Assembly: GCF_024519455.1 (NCBI RefSeq)
Contig: NZ_JALJRY010000027.1
Span: forward strand, 26,108-90,107
Direction: 5' to 3'
Source: Streptomyces sp. STR69
GTDB lineage: Bacteria > Actinomycetota > Actinomycetes > Streptomycetales > Streptomycetaceae
Length of the DNA stretch: 64,000 nucleotides
The notes under the pieces were generated by a model. The model saw only the letters and a program-made list of their open reading frames with translations. It was not told the DNA's origin and made no database searches. Position 1 is the first letter of the stretch. Each line of letters starts with the position of its first letter. Made by a program: the position numbers and the translations under genes. Shown here piece by piece: positions 45,415-53,336 of the stretch.

Positions 45415-45454
45415 AGGTCAGCGCCGCCGCTCGTAGGTCAGCGCCGCCACTCGT
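45415..45454. repeat. 20-bp tandem duplication at the 3' end of the TIGR04222 gene
   Basis: AGGTCAGCGCCGCCGCTCGT (45415-45434) is directly repeated with one base change at 45435-45454, duplicating the gene's last codons and stop. It looks like a recent slippage or duplication. Confidence 0.75.
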
Positions 45455-46232
45455 TGAACTGCTCGCGGTACTGCTCGCGGTGCGCGAAGGCAGCCCGCAG
45501 ATCCGGTTCGCCGACCGCGCGGATGCCCCGCACGGCCACCGACGTCAGATAGGTGCGGTCGTCGGCGCCACCGCCCGCGTACCGGGTCAGGGTGCCGAGC
45601 AGCTGCTGACCGGCCGGGGAGGCCCAGTGCGAGTACGGGTGCACCTCGACCCGGGCGATGGCCAGACAGCTCAGCGTCAGGGCGAGCGGCAGCGCGAACC
45701 AGAGCGCGACCAGCCCGCGCGGCATCTCGGCCCCCGGCGTCAGCAGCGCGGTCGCGCCCAGCACCAGCACGACGAGCGCGGCGGCCCGCACCTGCCGGAC
45801 TCCGGAGGCGACCGTCGTACGGGTGCCGTCCGGTACGGCGAGACCCGCGTCGACGAGCCGGTCCGCCACGTCGCGCACCGCGTCCGTGGCCGCCGCGGTG
45901 GCCCGCACCGGGGCGATCCGGGACTGCCCCTCGGGCCCGATGGCGCCTATCACCGACCGCTCGATGGGGTCCCGGCCGCGTGGGTCGACGACGGTCGCCC
46001 AGCCGGTGTGGGCGAGCAGCAGCCGGTGCTGGCGCGCCATGGAGACCAGCGTCAGATCGGCGACCCGCGCCGGACCGCCGGACAGGAACGCCGCCTCGTA
46101 GAGCGTCAGATCGTGTCCCTTGCCCGCGTCGTCGGCGTCCACGGCCGCCGCTCTGACGGCGGCCAGGCACAGCCGGGTGCACGCCGTGCCGGCGACGGCC
46201 CAGGCCAGGAGCAGGAGAAGGACCCAGAACAT
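45438..46232 (-). CDS. TIGR04222 family membrane protein
   Basis: 264 residues. An N-terminal membrane helix (VLLLLLAWAVAGTAC) is followed by a cytoplasmic winged-helix-like part (LTLYEAAFLSGGPARVADLTLVSMARQHRL) and two C-terminal helices (ALVVLVLGATALL, LWFALPLALTLSCL). This matches the TIGR04222 model found next to DUF692 enzymes in actinobacteria. Many family members end in a repetitive Gly/Cys tail; this one ends in EQYREQFNEWRR with no tail. ATG 46232 used. It is the last gene of a leftward group with DUF4142, DUF692 and DUF4142 genes. Confidence 0.82.
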   Translation of the reverse strand: MFWVLLLLLAWAVAGTACTRLCLAAVRAAAVDADDAGKGHDLTLYEAAFLSGGPARVADLTLVSMARQHRLLLAHTGWATVVDPRGRDPIERSVIGAIGPEGQSRIAPVRATAAATDAVRDVADRLVDAGLAVPDGTRTTVASGVRQVRAAALVVLVLGATALLTPGAEMPRGLVALWFALPLALTLSCLAIARVEVHPYSHWASPAGQQLLGTLTRYAGGGADDRTYLTSVAVRGIRAVGEPDLRAAFAHREQYREQFNEWRR

Positions 46233-46355
46233 GCCAAATTTCTATGCCAAAGGCCCAGTGCGACGCCATGCCTTGTTCACAATCCGGACGGAGCGTTGTC
46301 TGCATGTGACGTTCCACTTGTCCGGAAACAGACCACGGCCGAAACAGTGCTACGG

Positions 46356-47126
46356 CTACGGCTGTGCCGACGGCGGCGGGCTGGAGGCGGGCGGCGGCAG
46401 CGAGTACGTCGGGGAGACCGACGGGGCCAGCGGGACGACCTGACCCGGGTCGGCCACGGCGGAACTGCTGGGCGCGGGTGTGCTGCTCGCGGCCATGTCC
46501 CGGGCCAGCGCGGCGAAGTCGACGTATCCGGTGGCCTCCAGGACCTTGATGTGGTCCAGGACGGTCGTGTTGGCGTCGTCGGCGAGGGCGCGGACCAGGG
46601 AGTTCTGCGTGGTGGCGCGGACCTGGGCGACCACCGTGAACACCTTGCCGTGCGCGAGGCGCAGGATGTTGGCGAACTTGCGGTCGAAGTCCACGCCCGA
46701 TGCCGCGTTGAGGGTGGCGAGCCACTGCTGTTGCTGCGCGTTGGGCTGGTTCGGCAGCGGCAGCCCGAGCCGCGCGGCGACGTCCCGCACCCGCTCGTCC
46801 AGGAACGTGTGGCCGTCGATCAGATGCTGCCCCGCCGTCCGTACGGCCGCGGTGGTGCCCTTCTCCTCGGCCTGCTGCCCGGCCGGCAGCTCCCACAGCC
46901 CGGCCAGCCGCACCCGCGTGACGAAGTCCCGGTCCAGCGCGGACAACGGCCCGTACTGCGTCGCCACGGTCTGGTCGCTGAGCACATTGGCAGCGGTAGT
47001 CCCGGCCCGGTCGGCGTAGGACCAGACCGGGAAGACCAGCGCCGCCAGGGTCGCGGTCAGGCCCACGACGATGACGCCGGTGCCACTGAATATGCCTCGG
47101 CCCTTTACGGGGGGTCGCGGTCGCAT
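46356..47126 (-). CDS. DUF4142 family secreted/membrane-anchored protein (copy A)
   Basis: 256 residues from ATG 47126, with GGAGG upstream. A single N-terminal helix (GVIVVGLTATLAALVFPVW) acts as anchor or uncleaved signal. The DUF4142 four-helix core carries VRLAGLWELPAGQQA, HLIDGHTFLDERVRDVAARLGLPL and LRLAHGKVF. A Pro/Ser-rich C-terminal tail follows. Clear paralogue of the gene at 48736, sharing FPVWSYADR and LAGLWELPAGQQA. DUF4142 has ferritin-like helical topology, but metal binding is unproven. Confidence 0.85.
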   Translation of the reverse strand: MRPRPPVKGRGIFSGTGVIVVGLTATLAALVFPVWSYADRAGTTAANVLSDQTVATQYGPLSALDRDFVTRVRLAGLWELPAGQQAEEKGTTAAVRTAGQHLIDGHTFLDERVRDVAARLGLPLPNQPNAQQQQWLATLNAASGVDFDRKFANILRLAHGKVFTVVAQVRATTQNSLVRALADDANTTVLDHIKVLEATGYVDFAALARDMAASSTPAPSSSAVADPGQVVPLAPSVSPTYSLPPPASSPPPSAQP

Positions 47127-47239
47127 GGGGTGCCTCCTGTGACGGCACCGCACGTGAGTGCGCTTCTCGTGCGGAACCGCAATATTACTGTGGAGTCACT
47201 GTCACCTTCCAAGGCCCCTCCCGGCCCTTCCGCGACCCG

Positions 47240-48556
47240 TCAGCGGCGCAGCAGTACCCGCCGGGTGGCCCGGGCGAGCCGGACCGTGGGCCGCGCCGAA
47301 CGCGGGGCCGGCCCCGAGCGCTCCAGCCACCAGGCCCGCAAATCCCGCCTGACCTCGGCGTTCTCGGGTCCGCCCGAGAGCAGCAGCTGTCCGGCGAAGT
47401 CCAGCGCGTCCCGCCGGTAGCCGCCGGTCATCGGGTGCGTGTGCGCGTACGCGAGGAAGGCCGGCCGGTACGCCTCCCCGAGGATCTCCGGCAGTTCTGG
47501 AGCCACCTTCGCCACGACATCGGCCCGCTTCGCTCCGAGCGCCCGCGCCTGCACACCGAGCCGCACCCGGTCGAACCCTTCGGGCACCGGAGTACCGGCG
47601 ACCAGCGCGGAGAGCAGGGCGGCCTGGGCGAGGGCGAGACGCTGGCGGGCGGGGGCGGAGGCCTGCGCTGCGGAGGCCTGCGGTGCCGAGGCCTGCGGTG
47701 CGGTTGTCGGAGCCGTGACTCGCGCCCGCCCCCGCCCCAAGTCCAGCGCCCCGCGAATCGACGTCAACTCCCGCTCCAGTTCTGCCGCTTCGGGGAAGTT
47801 GTCGTCGCGCTCCAGCAGCACCCCCGGCGGGGAGACGCGGGACGCCAGGTCGGTGAGGATGTCGAGGACCGGAGCGGGGACGGGGTGGGCGTGGCTGTCG
47901 TGCCAGACGCCGTCGCGTTCGACGCCGCCCGCGACATGGACGTAGGCGATGGCCTCGACGGGGAGTTCGGCGAGGGCCTTGGCCGGGTCCTCGCCGCGGT
48001 TGACGTGGTTGGTGTGCAGGTTGGCGACGTCGATGAGGAGGCGTACGCCGGTGCGGTCGGCCAGTTCGTACAGGAACTGGCCCTCGGTCATCTCCTCGCC
48101 CGGCCAGGCGAGCAGCGCGGCGATGTTCTCCACCGCGAGGGGTACGGGCAGTGCGTCCTGGGCGATGCGGATGTTCTCGCAGAGCACGTCGAGGGCGTCC
48201 CGGGTGCGCGGTACGGGCAGCAGATGGCCGGCTTCGAGGAGTGGGGAGGCGGTCAGGGGGCCGCCCGCGCGGACGAACGCGATGTGCTCGGTGACCAGCG
48301 GTGAGCCGAGGGCCTCGGCCCGCTCGGCGAGCGCCGTCAGCCTGTCCTCGTCGGGCCGGTCGGCGCCGCCGAGGCCGAGGGAGACGCCGTGCGGGATCAC
48401 GGTCACGCCGCGCTCGCGCAGCCGTAGCAGCGATTCGGGGAGGTGGCCGGGGCAGAGGTTCTCGGCCACGGCCTCGACCCAGTCGATGCCCGGCAGGTGT
48501 TCCACGGCGCCCGCGATCTCCGGCCGCCATCCGATGCCCGTCCCCAGTCGTTCCAT
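47240..48556 (-). CDS. DUF692 multinuclear non-heme iron oxidative enzyme (MNIO) with SCO6045-type C-terminal domain
   Basis: 438 residues from ATG 48556 (MERLGTGIGWRPEIA). The N-terminal 280 residues form a TIM barrel of the DUF692/MNIO family (relatives MbnB, TglH) that modifies Cys in peptides using two or three irons. Family metal-site blocks: VTVIPHGVSLGLGG, LVTEHIAFVRAGG, PLAVENIAAL, LLIDVANLHTNHVN, AYVHVAGG, HDSHAHPVP and LLERDDNFPE. After an Ala/Gln/Ser linker with PQASA repeats comes a helical C-terminal domain (EGFDRVRLGVQARALGAKRA) as in S. coelicolor SCO6045. It is flanked by DUF4142 genes, with TIGR04222 nearby. No Cys-rich precursor peptide is visible adjacent. Confidence 0.87.
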   Translation of the reverse strand: MERLGTGIGWRPEIAGAVEHLPGIDWVEAVAENLCPGHLPESLLRLRERGVTVIPHGVSLGLGGADRPDEDRLTALAERAEALGSPLVTEHIAFVRAGGPLTASPLLEAGHLLPVPRTRDALDVLCENIRIAQDALPVPLAVENIAALLAWPGEEMTEGQFLYELADRTGVRLLIDVANLHTNHVNRGEDPAKALAELPVEAIAYVHVAGGVERDGVWHDSHAHPVPAPVLDILTDLASRVSPPGVLLERDDNFPEAAELERELTSIRGALDLGRGRARVTAPTTAPQASAPQASAAQASAPARQRLALAQAALLSALVAGTPVPEGFDRVRLGVQARALGAKRADVVAKVAPELPEILGEAYRPAFLAYAHTHPMTGGYRRDALDFAGQLLLSGGPENAEVRRDLRAWWLERSGPAPRSARPTVRLARATRRVLLRR

Positions 48557-48656
48557 GGCCCGTCCCCGTCCCGTTCTCGTCCTCGGTGTCTTCGCCGAAA
48601 TCCACTCACTCCACAAGACCGCTGTTCGGTGTGACGGAGGTATCGCCCCCGGGCCG

Positions 48657-48733
48657 GGCCCCGAACCCCGGCCGTGTCACCTTCAGAGCAACATTTGAGG
48701 TTCGGGGCGGGGCCGCGGCCGGGGTTCGGGGCC
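48657..48733. terminator. 17-bp perfect inverted repeat with 43-nt spacer
   Basis: GGCCCCGAACCCCGGCC (48657-48673) and GGCCGGGGTTCGGGGCC (48717-48733) are exact complements, between the DUF4142 copy B stop and the DUF692 start on the minus strand. It probably ends or attenuates the copy B transcript. The spacer is longer than a usual terminator loop. Confidence 0.5.
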
Positions 48734-48735
48734 GG

Positions 48736-49524
48736 TTACCCCAGCACCCCATTCGAGTCGACCGGATCCGGTCGCCCGGTGTTGACCGTTCCGGGCGCGC
48801 CCGGGGACGGCCGTGAGGTGGCCCCGTTGTTCGGGCTCGCTGCGGCGGCCGGTGCCGAGGGCACCACCTGACCGGGCACGGGCGCGGCGGGACCGGTCGG
48901 GCTGGCGGTGGAGGCGTTCGCGACCCCGTTGGCGATGGCGTCGAAGTCGACCCGCCCGGTCTTCTCCAGCACGGTGATGTGGTCGAGCACGGTCTGGTTG
49001 GTGTCCGAGGCCAACTGCCGCACCAGGCTGTTGCGCGTGCTGTTCCGTATGGCGCCGACCGCCGGGAAGATCTTGCCGTGCGCGGCCCGCAGCAGATTGA
49101 CGAACTTGTACTCGTACTCGGCGCCGGTCGCCGCGCTCATCTCCCGCAGCCAGCCCTGCTGTTGCTCGTTCGGCACGTTGGGCAGCGCCACATTGAGCTG
49201 GGCGGCGACGATCCGCACCCGCTTGTCGAGGTCGGTGTGGCCGACGATGAGATGGTCCCCGGCCTCCTTGATCGCCTGGCTGGGCGCCCGCTCGATCGCC
49301 TGCTGCCCGGCCGGCAGCTCCCACAGCCCGGCCAGCCGCACCCGCACGATCAGATCCCGGTCGGCGGCCGTCAGCGGCCCCCACTGGGTGTTCACCGTGC
49401 CCGCCGCCACGTTCGCCTGACCGGTACCCGAACGGTCGGCATACGACCACACGGGGAAGACGAGGGCGCCAGTGGTGGCGACGACGGCCGCGATGAGCAC
49501 AGCCGTACCGTTGATACGACGCAA
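48736..49524 (-). CDS. DUF4142 family protein (copy B), TTG start
   Basis: 262 residues. TTG 49524 is chosen because GGGAGG stands five bases before it and the membrane helix (GTAVLIAAVVATTGALVFPV) follows directly; the frame stays open to 49695, but that region has no ribosome site and encodes no signal. The core VRLAGLWELPAGQQA, HLIVGHTDLDKRVRIVAAQL and LRAAHGKIFPAVGAIR parallels copy A. The C-terminal 60 residues are Ala/Pro/Ser/Thr-rich. Paralogous to 46356-47126, with the DUF692 gene between them. Confidence 0.83.
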   Translation of the reverse strand: MRRINGTAVLIAAVVATTGALVFPVWSYADRSGTGQANVAAGTVNTQWGPLTAADRDLIVRVRLAGLWELPAGQQAIERAPSQAIKEAGDHLIVGHTDLDKRVRIVAAQLNVALPNVPNEQQQGWLREMSAATGAEYEYKFVNLLRAAHGKIFPAVGAIRNSTRNSLVRQLASDTNQTVLDHITVLEKTGRVDFDAIANGVANASTASPTGPAAPVPGQVVPSAPAAAASPNNGATSRPSPGAPGTVNTGRPDPVDSNGVLG

Positions 49525-49718
49525 GGGAGCCTCCCGGGGACACCAACTGGTCGTTGGAGAAGTTGACACGTGGCCAGTGCCTGGAGGTACGCGCGGGACG
49601 GACAGCTTGTTCAAAGGAAGGGCAGTGTTGCCCAAAGGGCAGGCAAAGAGGGCGGGTTCGGTGGGGCGGGCCGGGTGGTCCGGCGCAGGCAACACGGGGG
49701 AAACGGGGCTTTCCTAGG

Positions 49719-50174
49719 ATGCGGCGGGTGCACCTGACCGTCCTTGACGCCCCCACCGAGTGGAGCCGCTTCACCGAGGGTTCCGTCGAACGCCGCATGC
49801 TGCTCGCGCTCGGCGACCTGCTCGGCACCCCGCTGCGCCCGAAGCCGCTGATGCTGCCCGACGGCAGCCGCGTCGAGGTCGAGGGGATCGACCCCGCCTG
49901 CCGCGTGCTCGTCCAACTCGTCGGCAACCAGGGCGCATACAAGCCCGCCTACCGCAACAAGGTCATGGCGGACATGTTCAAACTGCTCTGGCTGCGCGAG
50001 TCCGTACCCACCGCCGAACGCGCGGTCCTCCTGGTCAGCGAGCTGATCGTGCAGGCCCTCGGCGGCTGGGTGGCGCGCGCCGCGGCGGACCTCGGAATCG
50101 AGATCCACGTCTACGACGGCAGCGCGGCCGTCCCGCTCCAACTCCCGCCGCGGCCAGACGTAAAACGCCCGTAA
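49719..50174 (+). CDS. conserved protein of unknown function
   Basis: 151 residues from ATG 49719. Blocks FTEGSVERRMLLALGDLLGT, PDGSRVEVEGIDPACRVLVQ, NKVMADMFKLLWLRES and RAVLLVSELIVQALGG suggest a soluble alpha/beta enzyme-like fold; an endonuclease-like fold is conceivable but not supported by a clear motif. Divergent from DUF4142 copy B, upstream of the ABC cluster. Family not recognised. Confidence 0.72.
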   Translation: MRRVHLTVLDAPTEWSRFTEGSVERRMLLALGDLLGTPLRPKPLMLPDGSRVEVEGIDPACRVLVQLVGNQGAYKPAYRNKVMADMFKLLWLRESVPTAERAVLLVSELIVQALGGWVARAAADLGIEIHVYDGSAAVPLQLPPRPDVKRP

Positions 50175-50324
50175 CAGACGAATGCGGTGTCCCGAAACAC
50201 AATCTTCCTACGGTCGGGGACACCTAAGCGGATTTCCGCGTGGCAGTCAGTCGCACTCGCTACGCACGCTCTCCGACTTCCAGGATCGGGCACTTGTGCC
50301 CGCGACATGGATGGGAGCGTGAAG

Positions 50325-51146
50325 GTGACTGGTACGCCAGCACTCCAACTGCGGTCGGTGCGACGGGTCTACGGGTTCGGGTCGGCCGCGACCACGGCCC
50401 TCGACGACGTCCACCTGACGGTGCCGTCGGGCCGTTTCGTCAGCCTCATCGGCCCCAGCGGCTGCGGAAAGTCGACGCTGCTGCGGCTCGTCGCCGGGCT
50501 CGAACAGCCGGACGGCGGCGAGGTGTCGGTCCACGGAGTGACACCGGCACAGGCCTGCGCGGCCAAGCTGATCGGACTCGTACCGCAGAGCCCCGCGCTG
50601 CTGCCCTGGCTGTCCGTCCTGCGCAACGTCACGCTGCCCCAGAAGATCAACCGGGGCGCGGCCGGGCGCCGGGAACGCATCGCCGACTTCGCCGAACGCC
50701 GAACGGCCCCCGACATGAAGGAACTTCTCGTCAAGGCCGGCCTCGGCGACGCCCTGCACAAGCTTCCGGCCCAGCTCTCCGGCGGGATGCGCCAACGCGC
50801 CGCGATCGTCCGGGCGTTCGGCCTGCAACCCGACGTGCTCGTCATGGACGAACCCTTCTCGGCGCTCGACGAGTTCACCCGCGAAAGCCTCCAGGACCAA
50901 CTCCTCGACCTGTGGGAGGAGTTGCGGACGACGGTCCTGTTCGTCACCCACTCCGTGTCCGAGGCCGTACGGCTCTCCGACACCGTCGTCGTCATGGCGC
51001 CGAACCCCGGCCGCATCGTCGAGAGCATCGACATCGACCTGCCCCGGCCGCGCGGTGAACGGCTCTTCGGGGAACGGCGGTTCCACGAGTACGAGGACCT
51101 GGTGAGAGAGCGGCTGCGCCGCGCCTGGCACAGCGAAGCCGCGTGA
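50325..51146 (+). CDS. ABC transporter ATP-binding protein, nitrate/sulfonate/taurine (SsuB/TauB/ThiZ) type
   Basis: 273 residues. Walker A GPSGCGKST, Q-loop VPQSPALLPW, signature LSGGMRQR, Walker B VLVMDEPFSALD and switch His VTHSVSEA. GTG 50325 has GGGAG with seven-base spacing; ATG 50307 and further upstream codons are alternatives. The family serves importers of small oxyanion, sulfonate or pyrimidine-type substrates. The permease gene begins 16 bp downstream. Confidence 0.92.
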   Translation: MTGTPALQLRSVRRVYGFGSAATTALDDVHLTVPSGRFVSLIGPSGCGKSTLLRLVAGLEQPDGGEVSVHGVTPAQACAAKLIGLVPQSPALLPWLSVLRNVTLPQKINRGAAGRRERIADFAERRTAPDMKELLVKAGLGDALHKLPAQLSGGMRQRAAIVRAFGLQPDVLVMDEPFSALDEFTRESLQDQLLDLWEELRTTVLFVTHSVSEAVRLSDTVVVMAPNPGRIVESIDIDLPRPRGERLFGERRFHEYEDLVRERLRRAWHSEAA

Positions 51147-51162
51147 GTGGGGGCGTGAGGAC

Positions 51163-52029
51163 ATGACCGTAGCCGACGAACGCACCACCGACTCCCTGGC
51201 GGCCGGTACCACCGGGAAGCAACCGCCCGCCGAACCGTCCCGCTTCAGCCTCAAGCACCCGAGGTCCCGGATCGCCTGGATCCGTCCGGCCGTCTGGCTG
51301 CCCCTCGTCGTCATGCTGGCGATCCTCGCCGGGCTCTGGCACTGGGGGGCCGAACAACTTCCCTATCTGCTACCGCCGTTGTCCGACGTCGGCAGTTCGC
51401 TCTCCGGCAATTTCGGCTACTACGTCCACAACGCCCTCGTCACCCTCGGGGAGGCGACGGCCGGGCTGGGGATGGGGTTCGTCGGAGCGTTCGTCCTCGC
51501 GGTGCTGACCAGTGAACTCCCGCTGGTGCGGCGGGCGGTGATGCCGATCGCGGTCGTCCTCAACGTCACCCCGCTGGTGGCGGTCGCTCCGGCCCTGGTC
51601 GTGGCCTTCGGCTTCGGGCCCATGCCCAAGCTGATCATCACCGGGCTGATCTGTTTCTTCCCGATCCTCATCAACACGGCGACGGGGCTGCGGTCCGTGC
51701 CGCAGCAGGTGTTGCAGGTCTACCGCACGATGGACGCGAGCCGGGTCGAACTGCTGTGGCACGTTCGGGTACCCAACGCGCTGCCGTATCTCTTCGCCGC
51801 ACTGCGGATCGTGTTTCCGCTGTCGATCATCGGGGCGGTCGTCGCCGAGATGTCGGCGTCCGGATCCACGGGGGGACTGGGGACCGCGATCAGTGTGGCC
51901 TCCTCCATGAACCAACTCCCCGTTGTATACGCCTCGATCCTCGTCCTTGCGGTGATGGGCGTGCTGTTGCTGCTCGCCGTGACCGTCGTCGAGCGCCGCG
52001 TGCTGCATTGGCACGACAGCACGAACTGA
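51163..52029 (+). CDS. ABC transporter permease, SsuC/TauC/ThiX type
   Basis: 288 residues with an N-terminal cytoplasmic tail and six or so membrane helices (VWLPLVVMLAILAGLWHW, TLGEATAGLGMGFVGAFVLAV). The EAA-type loop RVELLWHVRVPNALPYLFAA is present. Single permease gene, so a homodimer with the ATPase above. An intergenic repeat separates it from the lipoprotein gene. Confidence 0.92.
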   Translation: MTVADERTTDSLAAGTTGKQPPAEPSRFSLKHPRSRIAWIRPAVWLPLVVMLAILAGLWHWGAEQLPYLLPPLSDVGSSLSGNFGYYVHNALVTLGEATAGLGMGFVGAFVLAVLTSELPLVRRAVMPIAVVLNVTPLVAVAPALVVAFGFGPMPKLIITGLICFFPILINTATGLRSVPQQVLQVYRTMDASRVELLWHVRVPNALPYLFAALRIVFPLSIIGAVVAEMSASGSTGGLGTAISVASSMNQLPVVYASILVLAVMGVLLLLAVTVVERRVLHWHDSTN

Positions 52030-52066
52030 GGCTGGCAGCACGGTTGTTGTCCGCGGGCCCGGCGGG

Positions 52067-52120
52067 GGCTGGTCGCGCCCACGCGGCGGAGCCGCATATC
52101 GATACAGCCCCGCGCCCCTA
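52067..52120. repeat. Streptomyces intergenic repeat, copy 3 (inverted orientation)
   Basis: The reverse complement reads AGGGGCGCGGGGCTG to GCGCGACCAGCC, as in copies 1 and 2. It lies between the permease stop and the binding-protein gene, dividing the cluster into two possible transcripts. Confidence 0.85.
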
Positions 52121-52186
52121 TGGGGCGCACCCATCTGGGCCTGTATTTATTGGTTTCCCGGCATTTACGCCAGTTTGGAGTCAACC

Positions 52187-53296
52187 ATGTCCCGTCATCG
52201 CCTCACCAGATCCGCTCTCATCGCCACCGTGCTGACGCTCGGAGTCGCCGGATGCGGCTCCGGCTCGGACGACAGCACCTCCGCCGGTTCCGCCGGTTCC
52301 GCGATTTCCGCGAAGCGCTGTGCCGAGAACAAGGCCGCCGGGAAGATCACGTATCTCTCCGGGTACCAGTTCCAGTCCTCCGTCTCGATCCTCGAATACA
52401 TCGCCGCCGCCAAGTTGGGCTATTTCAAGGACCTCTGCCTCACCGTCGACCTCAAGCCCGGCAGCGGTGACACCGCGCAGAACACCAAGCTGCTCGCCGG
52501 CGGACAGGCCACCGTGTCCGCGATCTCCGAGCAGGACCTGATCCAGGCCCAGGCCAACGGCATCGACATCAAGGGCATTTCCTCGTACTCGAACGCCGGG
52601 CTCGACATCCTGATGACCAACAAGGACATCACCGACCTCACCCAGCTCGACGGCAAGGTCGTCGGACACAAGGGCTACGTCCCCGCCGCCGTCGAGGCGA
52701 TGCTGGTCAAGGCCGGCGTGAAGTGGGACTCGCTCAAGCTGGTCAAGGAGGGCTACGACCCCTCCGTGCTGCCCCGCAAGCAGGGCGGCCTCGAAGCGCT
52801 CACCGGGTTCATCTCCAACGAGCCCAACCAGCTCAAGGCGGCCGGCAAGGACGTCACCGTGTGGAAGCCGGTCGACTACAAGATCCCCAGCTCCATCGGC
52901 GCGATGGCGGTCAACCCGGCGTTCGCCAAGGCCCATCCGCACGCCGTCGAGGACATCCTGCGCGCCGCCCTGCACGCGTACGCGTACTGCTCCGCCGGCG
53001 AGGCGCACATCACCGAATGCGTCGGCTACGCGGCCAAGCTGTCCGGCCCGACCTACGACAAGAAGCTCAACGCGACGATCTGGAAGACCGAGACACAGGT
53101 CGTCAAGGAGAACCCGACGCCCGGACAGCCGCTGGGCGGCATCGACACCGACAACGTCACCCAACTCGTCGCCATGCTGCACCAGTTCAAGATCGTGCCG
53201 AGCAGTGTGACCGCCGCCAAGGCCGAGGCGTGGTTCGACACCTCGTTCGTCAAGGACATCTACAGCGGCGACAAGCTCGTCTGGCCCGCGCCGTAA
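52187..53296 (+). CDS. NMT1/THI5-like ABC transporter substrate-binding lipoprotein
   Basis: 369 residues. ATG 52187 is 6 nt after GGAG. Lipobox GVAGC (Cys23). The body is the type 2 fold of the SsuA/ThiY (NMT1) family: ILEYIAAAKLGYFKDLCLTV, AQNTKLLAGGQATVSAI and QLDGKVVGHKGYVPAAVEAM. Related receptors bind nitrate, sulfonates, thiamine pyrimidine precursors or riboflavin. The genes after it are flavin monooxygenases, so an aromatic N-heterocycle or organosulfur ligand is the best guess. Confidence 0.9.
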   Translation: MSRHRLTRSALIATVLTLGVAGCGSGSDDSTSAGSAGSAISAKRCAENKAAGKITYLSGYQFQSSVSILEYIAAAKLGYFKDLCLTVDLKPGSGDTAQNTKLLAGGQATVSAISEQDLIQAQANGIDIKGISSYSNAGLDILMTNKDITDLTQLDGKVVGHKGYVPAAVEAMLVKAGVKWDSLKLVKEGYDPSVLPRKQGGLEALTGFISNEPNQLKAAGKDVTVWKPVDYKIPSSIGAMAVNPAFAKAHPHAVEDILRAALHAYAYCSAGEAHITECVGYAAKLSGPTYDKKLNATIWKTETQVVKENPTPGQPLGGIDTDNVTQLVAMLHQFKIVPSSVTAAKAEAWFDTSFVKDIYSGDKLVWPAP

Positions 53297-53336
53297 GAAC
53301 GCAAGTAACCCGCAGAGCCGTAGAAAGGCCCGCAAC

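Noticed and set aside
48557..48735. Possible RiPP precursor peptide next to the MNIO gene
   Set aside because: No frame with a ribosome site and several Cys residues; the region is taken up by the inverted repeat.
49554..49718. Upstream extension of the gene at 49719 (ATG 49554)
   Set aside because: No ribosome site and the region is the divergent promoter of DUF4142 copy B; the added residues look non-coding.
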